A stretch of DNA of 64,000 nucleotides from positions 124,001 to 188,000 of the forward strand of contig NZ_CP132542.1 of NCBI RefSeq assembly GCF_030845175.1, given 5' to 3'. The translations under genes were made by a program, and so were the position numbers. Each line of letters begins with the position of its first letter. The stretch's first letter is position 1. Under the pieces are notes generated by a model that saw nothing but the letters and a program-made list of their open reading frames with translations, was not told the DNA's origin and searched no databases. Source of the DNA: Coralliovum pocilloporae (GTDB taxonomy: Bacteria; Pseudomonadota; Alphaproteobacteria; Rhizobiales; Cohaesibacteraceae). Positions 46,822 to 54,436 of the stretch are shown here, in pieces.

Positions 46822-47856
46822 TTAGTCGAGCTGCGGGGCGTAAAGCACGCCACCATGGCTCCAGAGGTTGTTGAGACCGCGCTCCAGTTTGTACGGGCTG
46901 TTTTCACCCAGATTGCGGTGGTAGATTTCGCCATAATTACCCATTGCGGCAATCATTTCTTTGGCCCAAGTGTCGCGCAATCCAAGACGCTCGCCCATAC
47001 CGGGCTCAGCACCCAGCAGACGTGCGATTTTCGGGTTCGGCGGGTTTGCGGCCATTTCTTCAACGTTTTCCGAGGTGATACCTTCTTCCTCGGCAATGAG
47101 CAGCGCGGCCAACATCCAGTTGGTGAAATCGACGAAGTCTTCATCACCCTGCCGCATTGCGGCCGAGATTGGCTCGTTCGACAACTGGTCATTCAGGATC
47201 ACATGCGCATCGGGGTTTTCAAGTTCCGTGGCGCGCAGAACGGCCAGGAACGGACCCCAAGCCACAAAGCTGTCGCACCGGTTGGCCAGATAAGCAGCCC
47301 GCAATTCGGACGCCTTTTCATAGCTGACCATGGTGTGTTCGACAGCAAGGCTTTGCAGATAATTCGCGGCGATGCGTTCGATGGTGGTTCCGGCCTCGAC
47401 ACAAATCGTACCGCCTTCCAGATCCTTGGCATCGGTGATCCCAAGATCGCCATGCGCCATGAACTGCGCACCGCCAAAAAAGTAAGGAATCGAGAACTGC
47501 AGACCCAGCTCGGTATCGCGGCCCATTGTCCAACCTGTCGCTTTGATGATCACGTCCACGTCACCAGATTGTAGCGCCGGAAAGCGCTGCGCCCAGCTGA
47601 GCGGAACAATCTGCGCCTTTTCCGGATCACCCAGCAGAGCCGTGGTCATTGCGCGGCAAAGGTCAATGTCGAGACCTTTCCACTCGTTCCGGTCGTTTAC
47701 CTCGACGAATCCGAAATAGGACCCGTTGTGGCCCGAGCACAGTAAGGTGCCACGTTCCTGGATTGCTTTTATTGTCGGACTTTCGGCCTTGGCAATACCG
47801 GGTAATACCAAGGCCCCAGCTACTGCCAATCCCAAGGCTAGATGTTTAACTAGCAT
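46822..47856 (-). CDS. aapJ: general L-amino-acid-binding periplasmic protein (AapJ type)
   Basis: A 344-residue substrate-binding protein with a Sec signal (hydrophobic residues 5-20, cleavage near AKA-ES). Mature blocks such as RGTLLCSGHNGSYFGFVE, WKGLDIDLCRAMTTALLGD and GTTIERIAANYLQS are typical of AapJ. First gene of the aapJQM operon, GGAG box before ATG 47856. Upstream lies a 12-base-arm palindrome at 47876-47911. The substrate is presumably the amino acid derivative degraded by the other island genes. Confidence 0.92.
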   Translation of the reverse strand: MLVKHLALGLAVAGALVLPGIAKAESPTIKAIQERGTLLCSGHNGSYFGFVEVNDRNEWKGLDIDLCRAMTTALLGDPEKAQIVPLSWAQRFPALQSGDVDVIIKATGWTMGRDTELGLQFSIPYFFGGAQFMAHGDLGITDAKDLEGGTICVEAGTTIERIAANYLQSLAVEHTMVSYEKASELRAAYLANRCDSFVAWGPFLAVLRATELENPDAHVILNDQLSNEPISAAMRQGDEDFVDFTNWMLAALLIAEEEGITSENVEEMAANPPNPKIARLLGAEPGMGERLGLRDTWAKEMIAAMGNYGEIYHRNLGENSPYKLERGLNNLWSHGGVLYAPQLD

Positions 47857-47875
47857 TTTTCTCGCTCCACTGTTG

Positions 47876-47911
47876 TTCTATATATCAATACATTAGTACT
47901 GATATATAGAA
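47876..47911. promoter_or_regulatory. perfect palindrome upstream of aapJ
   Basis: TTCTATATATCA (47876-47887) is perfectly mirrored by TGATATATAGAA (47900-47911) around a 12-base centre. It begins 19 bases upstream of the start codon. It shares GTTC, TATAT and TATTGA elements with motifs A and B, so the same regulator may bind, though the alignment needs a gap. Confidence 0.55.
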
Positions 47912-47964
47912 TGAATAACTTGTGTGAGCAAGTCAACAGTTTCGACTCAACAGACTGCGCGTTC

Positions 47965-48208
47965 CGGGGGTAGCGCGGACAAGGATTCCAATCTGACGCG
48001 GACACCCATTCCGATTTAGCGCGGACAGGATTCCGGGGCCTGCGGACAAGACCGCAGAGTTCCTTGTCGGGGTGCTGAGCAATCACGTGGCGAGTAGCCT
48101 TTCGCTCTTTTGAAGAAAGGGAAGGACCCAATGGCGAGATTGCCTATGAGGAAGATCAGAGAAGCTTTGAGGTTGCGTGCAAGCGGCCTGACGAACCGGG
48201 AGGCGGGT
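47965..48208 (+). mobile_element. IS21-family end fragment with truncated istA
   Basis: Three repeated elements of an IS21-type left end are present: TAGCGCGGACAAGGATTCC (47971-47989), TGACGCGGACACCCATTCC (47994-48012) and TAGCGCGGACAGGATTCC (48017-48034). An istA-like start at 48131 (MARLPMRKIREALRLRASGL) follows, but homology stops at about codon 25 (48208), where the frame diverges. The rest of istA, istB and the right end are absent. It marks the right edge of the island. Confidence 0.75.
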
Positions 48209-48439
48209 GACGCAACAATATGTTGCTTTGACCGCGTTGCGACTGTTAGAGCCATCGCAAATCTACATTCGAAACAAATGGCAGGTTTTGGGAAGATACG
48301 TTGCCAAATCGACGACTAGCAAAATGTCGGCTTTGAGCCGAGAGTGTAAGTAAAAAAAACCCTGCGTGACGTCTCAGTTGTTTCGTGGAAATTCATCTAC
48401 TCTGAGCTGCCTTGCGCATCCAACTTCACCTATTACATT
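48209..48439. other. unrecognised junk between IS21 fragment and HlyD fragment
   Basis: No gene, stable repeat or RNA is seen in this 231-base stretch. Short frames here lack ribosome sites. Confidence 0.4.
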
Positions 48440-48590
48440 GCAAGTCCCCTCTTGGCACGATGACCATGACAGCTTCAGCCGGGCTGATGACACCACCAAT
48501 GGTTTGGACAGCAAGATTGTTCACAAAGCCTGAGCGAGGGGCACGGATCTCAACCCGGGTCAGCTGATCTTCTGCAGTTTCCCGTGAAGG
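48440..48590 (-). pseudogene. HlyD-family (type I secretion adaptor) gene fragment
   Basis: A minus-strand frame of about 47 codons reads ETAEDQLTRVEIRAPRSGFV, then VISPAEAVMVIVP, matching the beta-barrel/lipoyl junction of periplasmic adaptors such as HlyD/PrtE. No start, no complete domain. It stops at a TGA near 48440 and the right end abuts the presumed last spacer/repeat of the CRISPR array. Foreign debris left at the island-CRISPR junction. Confidence 0.65.
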
Positions 48591-48609
48591 ATATTTCGAC
48601 CATTTTGGG

Positions 48610-48645
48610 GTTGCGGTTGGACCGTATTTTCTGATCTGCTACAGT
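48610..48645 (+). CRISPR. single type II-C CRISPR repeat (36 bp)
   Basis: GTTGCGGTTGGACCGTATTT (first 20 bases), then TCTGATCTGCTACAGT, is 36 bases long. The 15 bases CGTATTTTCTGATCT (48623-48637) are exactly complementary to AGATCAGAAAATACG in the tracrRNA (53800-53814), and the remaining 5' half pairs with the next tracrRNA bases with only two one-base bulges. The 3' end TGCTACAGT resembles the extended -10 that drives transcription from type II-C repeats. Only one copy was found; 48580-48609 (30 bases) could be its spacer. Confidence 0.8.
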
Positions 48646-48653
48646 AGATAATC

Positions 48654-48686
48654 GGTTAATTCCTTGAAATAAAAAGGGAATTGACC
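48654..48686. repeat. inverted repeat between cas2 and the CRISPR repeat
   Basis: GGTTAATTCC (48654-48663) pairs with GGAATTGACC (48677-48686), with one G-U, around a 13-base A-rich loop. It may end the cas transcript; there is no clear U-tract. Confidence 0.4.
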
Positions 48687-48717
48687 GCTTCTACTGGAGC
48701 TAAAATGAGACATTTCC

Positions 48718-49083
48718 TCAAAAAAGAGCCAATTGTTTGGGATTTTTTCGGCGTTTTTTGCGCGCCTGATCCGAGAATCGGACAATATTTTCATACTGCC
48801 TGTCGGTAAACTGGAAGATGTAGATATCGCCCCATTCCGGCAAGGCTTGCTCGATCTGGCGGACATAACTTTCAAACTGCTCCTTGCCGTTACAATAGCG
48901 CAGATAATTGGAAAGCTGACTCATTTCGAAGCCGATATCCAGCAGAAATTCGCGAAATTTTGTTGCGGCCTTGCGCTGTTTCTTTGTCTCGACCGGCAGG
49001 TCAAATGTCACCAGCATCCACATGATCTGATATCCGCTTAAATGAGTGGCACCATTATTCGCCTTGTTTTCAAATGCCGTCAT
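48718..49083 (-). CDS. cas2: CRISPR-associated endonuclease Cas2
   Basis: A 121-residue protein with an N-terminal extension of about 20 residues before the ferredoxin-like core. WMLVTFDLPVETKKQRKAATKFREFLLDIGF contains the conserved first-strand Asp (TFDLP); NYLRYCNGKEQFESYVRQIE and WGDIYIFQFTDRQYENI complete the core. It forms the Cas1-Cas2 spacer-integration complex. Its ATG overlaps the cas1 stop by four bases (ATGA). Confidence 0.95.
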   Translation of the reverse strand: MTAFENKANNGATHLSGYQIMWMLVTFDLPVETKKQRKAATKFREFLLDIGFEMSQLSNYLRYCNGKEQFESYVRQIEQALPEWGDIYIFQFTDRQYENIVRFSDQARKKRRKNPKQLALF

Positions 49084-50015
49084 GGTGCGTCGTCCTCCTC
49101 GACCAGCCTGCCAAGGCTTGACAGCTCCAGAGGGGATGGCAGAGCTGGCAATTCGAGAGTGGCTTTGCCTGTCTCAAAACTGGTAACAACAGAATGAACC
49201 AGTCGGGACACCTGGACAGAAAGAGGTGACAGTCCCGGCCCGCTTTCCAGATCAAACGTCGCGATACTGGTCAGGGCGTGCTTGGCCTCAGGTGTTACCT
49301 CATCAACACCGCCTGCCAGAAGGTTGAGGACAAGCTGGTCGACAAGAGGTCGATAGATTTCCATCAGGTCATCAGCCAATGCAAAGGTGTTGGCTCTATT
49401 GGAATGAAAAATGCCCATGGTCGGATGCAGGCCCGCCGCACAAACGGCCCGGGACACAATGGCACGCAAAACCGTATAACCATAGTTCAGCAGTGCATTG
49501 ACGCCGCCGGCATCCTGATCACGGGCAAAATCCGGACCAAACAACTGCTTCCAATATCGTCGTGCCGCCTGGGCTTCGATGTTGTCAGGATCACCGGACC
49601 GGACCTTGCGTGCCAGTGTCCAGAAGCCACCACCCTCCTTGCCATTGGCATGAAGGACTTTCCCCTGAAGTCGGATCTTCGCAACAATCACCTTCTGCCA
49701 GATTCTCTTCTGCAGAATTTTGGAAGCCGCAAGCTGGGCCCTCAACCGCGCTCCCTGAATATGATGCCCCTCAAGAGGCCAGACGACAGAGACCGGCGCG
49801 TGATTAGGCGCACATAAAACCACCGGAACATTTCGTTCAGCCAGTCGAACAAACACCTGATTGGACCACGTCACGCCATGGGCATGAACGATAAGTCCTC
49901 CTATATCGTCCAGTGCAATGCGACCAAGCTCACCATCCTCGCTGGAAATGACAAGAAAGCCGCGATAGACGGACAGATACAGGCCGTCGGTTGATATATC
50001 GACAATCCGATCCAT
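49080..50015 (-). CDS. cas1: CRISPR-associated endonuclease Cas1 (type II)
   Basis: A 311-residue integrase. The helical domain carries the catalytic Glu in DPDNIEAQAARRYWKQLFG and the His/Asp/Glu block in LHPTMGIFHSNRANTFALADDLMEIYRP. It works with Cas2 to insert new spacers. It is placed 54 bases after cas9 and coupled to cas2; the cas9 stop lies in a weak AACAAGA/TCTTGTT stem. Its active site looks intact, so the adaptation machinery may still work although the array is nearly gone. Confidence 0.95.
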   Translation of the reverse strand: MDRIVDISTDGLYLSVYRGFLVISSEDGELGRIALDDIGGLIVHAHGVTWSNQVFVRLAERNVPVVLCAPNHAPVSVVWPLEGHHIQGARLRAQLAASKILQKRIWQKVIVAKIRLQGKVLHANGKEGGGFWTLARKVRSGDPDNIEAQAARRYWKQLFGPDFARDQDAGGVNALLNYGYTVLRAIVSRAVCAAGLHPTMGIFHSNRANTFALADDLMEIYRPLVDQLVLNLLAGGVDEVTPEAKHALTSIATFDLESGPGLSPLSVQVSRLVHSVVTSFETGKATLELPALPSPLELSSLGRLVEEDDAP

Positions 50016-50069
50016 GATGGCATTATGCTATCATGGTTTGAATAAATGCAATTTAAACAAGAAAAAAGC

Positions 50070-53000
50070 TTATTTTATCTTGTTTTTCCGCGCTTCCCTG
50101 TCTTGCGGCCCTGGGTCAAACACACGACCGGCTTCGTCTATACGCACCTGACGGCATTGGATTTTTTTCAGGCCGGATGCACTTTTGCTCATATATTTGA
50201 AGGGATCCTGCTTATCCGCGTCACGGGATTTCAGACTACCCGCTTCCTTGTGATTGGCCAGGGCGATCTGCCCGCTTACGCGAAATTTCACCACCCGGGC
50301 GATGGTATAGCCATCATCGGGATGCTCATAGGCCACCATATCATTCTGCTGCAGACGCAAGACCCGGCGAGCCGTTGGATTGTCCCTGTGAAATGCCGAT
50401 TGCCAGTCTGACTGGTGGGCATCAAACATGGAAATCACTTCAGAATGCCATTTGCCGTCCAGTGTCTCCCAGACATCATAACGGTAATTGGCATCGCCCT
50501 TGTAGCCTTTATAGGCCCTGCCTTCCTTGTCACGAATCGGAATGACCTTGAGCGCCTCAGCGATCCGGACACGCCGGATTCCTCTGAACCTGGGATGCGT
50601 TTCGCGGAACTTTTGAAGTGCCTCCTGCAAGGCTTTCTTATCGGTGATGCCATCCAGCGCCGTAAACAGCTCAGCCCGCAAATCTTCATCCCGAATAGTG
50701 GGAAGGTCCTTCAGCTGCAGCCCGGAGAACGGCACCCGATGAACCGCGACCGGGCGGCCATCCGGGTCATGACCCAGCCCATAGGCCGTATCATTGTGCA
50801 GTTTGCCAGCGGTCTGCCCCTTGCCCTCGGCATAGCCCTTGCGAGACACAGTGCCATGATCCGGTTTGTGGCTGACGGTAATCCTGTTGACAGCCTCGCG
50901 AAGATCAGAGCGGAAAGTCTCCCAGGGCAGAATCTCGCCCACAGTCTTGTTGACGTAATTCTCCAGATCCAGACTGTCCATCCGCCCGGCCGCCTTGGAA
51001 ATACGGTTGAGCAGGCTGCGTGTGGTGACACCGACGACAGCCGCATCAATCGCATGGTGACGATGATCCTTGCGGTTCTTGGCCTGTGCCATCCCGCCGA
51101 GATTGCTGTCCGGCAGCAGGGAATTGAGCCCCCAGTTTCGCCGCAGCATCTCTGTCAGCCGCCCGGGCGATACCAGAACATGGTTGCGCCTTTTCAACTC
51201 ACCATGCTCGTCTGCTTCTTCATAGGGATACAGACATTCGAGATATTCCCGCGCCATGCGTGACAGATACTGAGTATCCGTCAATTGCCGAGCCAGGAAT
51301 CCGCCATCCTTTTCAACTTTCTCCATCGCATCGGCAGAAAACCGCCAGCGCTTGTTTTTCGGCAGGCGGGCAGCCCGAGCCAGAATCTCATCATAGCGAG
51401 ACTGCCATTCTGTCACGTCAACCGGAGCCCGATTGCCTTTCTGCCGGTTGGCGGATTTCAGGCACAGAATCTTGTTCGTCGGACTGTCATCCAGTGTCTG
51501 CGACCAGGGCAGGATGTGATCAACATCCACCTCACCGGAAAACAGCATCTTGATACCAATCCGTTTTCCTGAATAGATGCAGACTCGGTCTTCCGGCTTA
51601 TCCACGTTCAGCTCTTCCCAGAGTTTCAGCAGCAGCCGGTTATAGCCATTGTTCTGCTGGCTCAGCTTTTCAAGCTTTTTCCCGCGCGCCTCCGCAGCGC
51701 GGGTGTTTTTGGTAATCGTCTGCTTGACCTTCCTCTTCTGCTCATCAGAAAGCTGCAGGTCGCGAGCCAGTTCCACAGCCATAAAGCGCGGCTTGCCATG
51801 CACCCGGATCAAGGCATTTACCAAACGCTTGAGCTGATTGAGCCCGATGTGAACGGTCGGATTGGTGATCCGACCCTTGTAGATGTGATAAATATCGTCC
51901 GGATTACCGCTGCCCGGCGGAATATGCAGTGCCAGCACCTCCTGATACGGCGGCAGGAATGCCTCGCCCTCATCCTCAGCGCTGCGTTCGGAGTGTTTAT
52001 ACCCACAGTTCTGAGCAGCTATTGCCTCGGGAATGACAAAACCATCCGCAACCGTGTTCTTCAACTCATCAAGTATGGACGAAAGAGCCGTTTCTCCTAT
52101 ACGTCCATGGCCATCCGGCAGCGGGCAGTTGGCAATCGCTTCAGCCTGCTCCCCCGCTATTCCGTAACGCTCCTGCAGCCATTCAAACACACGGTCCGGG
52201 TCTTCTTCCTCTTTCAGAGTCTGGATAATCTGCCACTGCTCTTGACGGTCAAACCCTGCCCATTTCGGGCCAAAGCGAGTCTTGTCAGACAGGGCCGCAT
52301 AGACTTCATCTCCCTTCAGCTTCTGGCGATTTTCAGATTCCTTGTTGAACGAAAAATCCGGGGTCAGCTTCAGGGTCTTCCGCAGCGCCTTGAAGGTCAC
52401 CTCCTTTTTGCTGCGCAGATGGTGGATCAGGGCATCACGCTGATCAGGCGTCAGTTTTCGTTCCTGGAGGTCCGGCTGAACCAATGCCAGCTCATTGACC
52501 TCCTTATAGAGGCGAAATTCCTGAAACAGCGGGTGAGCTTTGGACAGGCGTTCTTCCAGCGGATTGTAAGCACACTTCCCCACCTGCGGCTTTTTCAATG
52601 GCCGCTGATAGAACATCACCCTGAACAGATAAGCACGGCGCTCTTCAGTCAGAAGGTCCGGATAATGCGACTGCTGCGCATCCCAGATCGCATGGAACTC
52701 AGCCTCAAGCAGCGATCGCTCAGGATAAAACGCGTAACCGGTCTCATCAAAGGCATCAGAGCCGGCACGGAGACGGACCACATCCCCCGCCTCACGTCGC
52801 ATCGACAGCCATTCTCCGTAAGTCCGCGCGCGCGTATCATGCATCCGGCCCTTTAGGTCAGCAATGCCCAGCGCGATCTTGCCCTGATCGTTCTCCTTGC
52901 GATCTGTCTTGCGGTTTGATTTGAAACCCCGCCGCTGTGACAGATGGAACAGAGCCCGACCGATATAAGCTGGCGGCAGAACCTCATCCAGAGCTTTGGC

Positions 53001-53366
53001 CCGCAGCGCGTAAGGGTTGGCACTGTCTTCACCGGTTTCCGCCTTGCGATCTCCGGTTTCCAGCAGAAGCGCCTTCTGGGCTATTTTATCCGCAGGCATC
53101 AGACCAAATTCAATCAGGGTCCGTAACGCCGCCTTACGTCGCCGCTTGTAGCGATCCCGCATCCGCGAAGCTGCCCGTCCCTCCCGCCGTGCAACCGCAA
53201 GAGAAGCATTCGACTTCGGCTCTCTCCCGTCTGAATAAATGCGCGTCCCGATATCAAGAATACGGTCCGGCTCTCCATTGGAATCCAACCCAAACACGCA
53301 CCAGCCAATTGAGTTGGTGCCGATGTCGAAAGAGAACAGACGATTCGTGAAAAAGAGGTTAGCCAT
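50070..53366 (-). CDS. cas9: type II-C Cas9 RNA-guided endonuclease
   Basis: A 1,098-residue effector, the compact size of II-C. RuvC-I SFDIGTNSIGW has Asp14; an Arg-rich bridge helix (RDRYKRRRKAALR, about 71-83) follows; RuvC-II FMAVELARDLQ has Glu532; HNH GEVDVDHILPWSQ has His617; RuvC-III HRHHAIDAAVVG has His771 and Asp774. All nuclease residues are intact. The C-terminal region (about 830-1098) is the WED/PAM-interacting part. No csn2 or cas4 is near, and order cas9-cas1-cas2 with tracrRNA upstream defines II-C. The cas9 frame shows no decay. Confidence 0.97.
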   Translation of the reverse strand: MANLFFTNRLFSFDIGTNSIGWCVFGLDSNGEPDRILDIGTRIYSDGREPKSNASLAVARREGRAASRMRDRYKRRRKAALRTLIEFGLMPADKIAQKALLLETGDRKAETGEDSANPYALRAKALDEVLPPAYIGRALFHLSQRRGFKSNRKTDRKENDQGKIALGIADLKGRMHDTRARTYGEWLSMRREAGDVVRLRAGSDAFDETGYAFYPERSLLEAEFHAIWDAQQSHYPDLLTEERRAYLFRVMFYQRPLKKPQVGKCAYNPLEERLSKAHPLFQEFRLYKEVNELALVQPDLQERKLTPDQRDALIHHLRSKKEVTFKALRKTLKLTPDFSFNKESENRQKLKGDEVYAALSDKTRFGPKWAGFDRQEQWQIIQTLKEEEDPDRVFEWLQERYGIAGEQAEAIANCPLPDGHGRIGETALSSILDELKNTVADGFVIPEAIAAQNCGYKHSERSAEDEGEAFLPPYQEVLALHIPPGSGNPDDIYHIYKGRITNPTVHIGLNQLKRLVNALIRVHGKPRFMAVELARDLQLSDEQKRKVKQTITKNTRAAEARGKKLEKLSQQNNGYNRLLLKLWEELNVDKPEDRVCIYSGKRIGIKMLFSGEVDVDHILPWSQTLDDSPTNKILCLKSANRQKGNRAPVDVTEWQSRYDEILARAARLPKNKRWRFSADAMEKVEKDGGFLARQLTDTQYLSRMAREYLECLYPYEEADEHGELKRRNHVLVSPGRLTEMLRRNWGLNSLLPDSNLGGMAQAKNRKDHRHHAIDAAVVGVTTRSLLNRISKAAGRMDSLDLENYVNKTVGEILPWETFRSDLREAVNRITVSHKPDHGTVSRKGYAEGKGQTAGKLHNDTAYGLGHDPDGRPVAVHRVPFSGLQLKDLPTIRDEDLRAELFTALDGITDKKALQEALQKFRETHPRFRGIRRVRIAEALKVIPIRDKEGRAYKGYKGDANYRYDVWETLDGKWHSEVISMFDAHQSDWQSAFHRDNPTARRVLRLQQNDMVAYEHPDDGYTIARVVKFRVSGQIALANHKEAGSLKSRDADKQDPFKYMSKSASGLKKIQCRQVRIDEAGRVFDPGPQDREARKNKIK

Positions 53367-53517
53367 ACAGAACCCACAACCTTTGACCGATAAGACGAAT
53401 ATAAACTCACCAAGCTGTATTCACAATATGATACAATAAAACAACGACTTAGCAATATTTATATAAATTACTGGTAAGGGACTATTTTTCTACACACATC
53501 TCTGCTATCTTAAACAA

Positions 53518-53560
53518 AGGCTCATGATGCCTAATTTCGAGCCTAGAACATCATGAGCCT
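53518..53560. repeat. inverted repeat upstream of cas9
   Basis: AGGCTCATGATG (53518-53529) is mirrored by CATCATGAGCCT (53549-53560) with a 19-base centre. It lies 152 bases before the cas9 start. Role unknown: a cas9 operator or an RNA hairpin. Confidence 0.5.
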
Positions 53561-53651
53561 CAGCAACAAATCACGGAACCATAGGCCGTGCAGTCGTAGG
53601 ACACTGGTCCGTTGCGGGAGGTGGTCCATGAGAAGATTATAGGCAATAATT

Positions 53652-53678
53652 TGGGCAGCGGCAATTATCTGCTGCCCA
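53652..53678. repeat. inverted repeat between cas9 and tracrRNA
   Basis: TGGGCAGC (53652-53659) pairs with GCTGCCCA (53671-53678) around 11 bases. It may be a terminator or sRNA stem. The rest of 53367-53790 holds no supported gene. Confidence 0.4.
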
Positions 53679-53796
53679 TTCTGCAGATTACTGGAATTTT
53701 TCTTGTCAAAATTTTTGCTTTTGCAAGACAAATTACTGGTAGTTGCGGCCAGGCAGACTTGACGTATGCTCTGGAATATATCAATCTGAGATTGAT

Positions 53797-53877
53797 TATA
53801 GATCAGAAAATACGCGTCTGGCCGTTAACAAGCTAAGACGGCACCAGATAAGGCCGCTCCTCCGGGGGCGGTTTTTC
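53797..53877 (+). ncRNA. tracrRNA of the type II-C system
   Basis: The anti-repeat AGATCAGAAAATACG (53800-53814) is exactly complementary to the repeat at 48623-48637. It continues with GTCTGG, CCGT and AAC pairing to the repeat 5' end (bulges at C53815 and one T). Then comes a stem GCCGT/ACGGC (53821-53825, 53838-53842), and a terminator CCGCTCC/GGGGCGG (53854-53860, 53865-53871) followed by TTTTTCTG. Transcribed rightward, opposite to cas9. The 5' end is inferred; TTGACG at 53759-53764 is a possible -35. Confidence 0.85.
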
Positions 53878-54169
53878 TGTTTGCATATGGTGTTGGACAC
53901 CACGCTGATCGCCCCGCTGGAAGCTGATCTGTTGTCTACCAGACGAGTGCCACTCGCCATCTGGTTGCTATCACGGATACTGGTGATATAGTACGGCCTC
54001 AGAAGGGGATGTGCTGCCTTGGGGGGGGTGCCAAGCCATCGCGGATAAACGCGATTTCCCCGATATGCCCCATAAGAGCAAGTATAAAAATCCCGACAAA
54101 CGGGAAAGAAGCGGCTCCATAGATAGATTGTATAATCCTCCGTTGCGGAACGGAGCCTTGGGGGCATTT
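53878..54169. other. intergenic region between tracrRNA and small hypothetical gene
   Basis: No gene. A hairpin ATCGCG/CGCGAT (54038-54055) and a run of eight G (54021-54028) occur. TATAAT at 54131-54136 is a likely -10 for the gene at 54170. Confidence 0.45.
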
Positions 54170-54427
54170 ATGCTTATCGATGATATTATGGAAATCCTGC
54201 AACATGCCCGGGCTGCAACGCCACAGGAACAGCTTGAGCGGTTGAACGCCAATATTGAACGGCATGACCTCCAGGCTCTGGCCGGTCTCATTCTGATGGA
54301 TCGCTTCAACACGCTTGACCCGGCCCTGCTGGCTGACGAACAAAAGCTGGAATACATTCGGGTCATGAGTGATATATTGCGGACACAGACAGCCTTTGCC
54401 CGAACACATGATACACACGCGCATTGA
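54170..54427 (+). CDS. small hypothetical protein
   Basis: An 85-residue, Leu-rich, helical protein starting MLIDDIMEILQHARAATPQE. Its ATG lies 33 bases past a TATAAT box, which supports this start over the longer frame from 54011. The last 13 residues (TAFARTHDTHAH) are His-rich. It precedes the next gene by nine bases. No family is recognised. Confidence 0.6.
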   Translation: MLIDDIMEILQHARAATPQEQLERLNANIERHDLQALAGLILMDRFNTLDPALLADEQKLEYIRVMSDILRTQTAFARTHDTHAH

Positions 54428-54436
54428 GGTATCGCG

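Noticed and set aside
48110-48319. 69-codon frame near the IS21 fragment as a complete gene
   Set aside because: Its start is the truncated istA start; after about codon 25 it leaves homology and stops, so it is a fragment, not a gene.
48556-48580. Possible second degenerate CRISPR repeat (CTGATCTTCTGCAGT)
   Set aside because: Only about 12 of 15 bases match part of the repeat, and the DNA is explained by the HlyD reading frame.
47860-48650. Duplicate of the tRNA-Ser 3' end as the right attachment site
   Set aside because: I looked for the CTTCTTCTCCGCCA end and found none; the recombinase is of the serine type, which need not use tRNA targets.
51798-52856. Long rightward frame (352 codons) inside cas9
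   Set aside because: It lies antisense to intact cas9 with no ribosome site and no recognisable domain; a shadow of high-GC coding sequence.
53466-53740. Recurring ATTACTGG words upstream of cas9 (near 53466, 53686, 53731)
   Set aside because: Short, AT-rich words without regular spacing; chance recurrence cannot be excluded.
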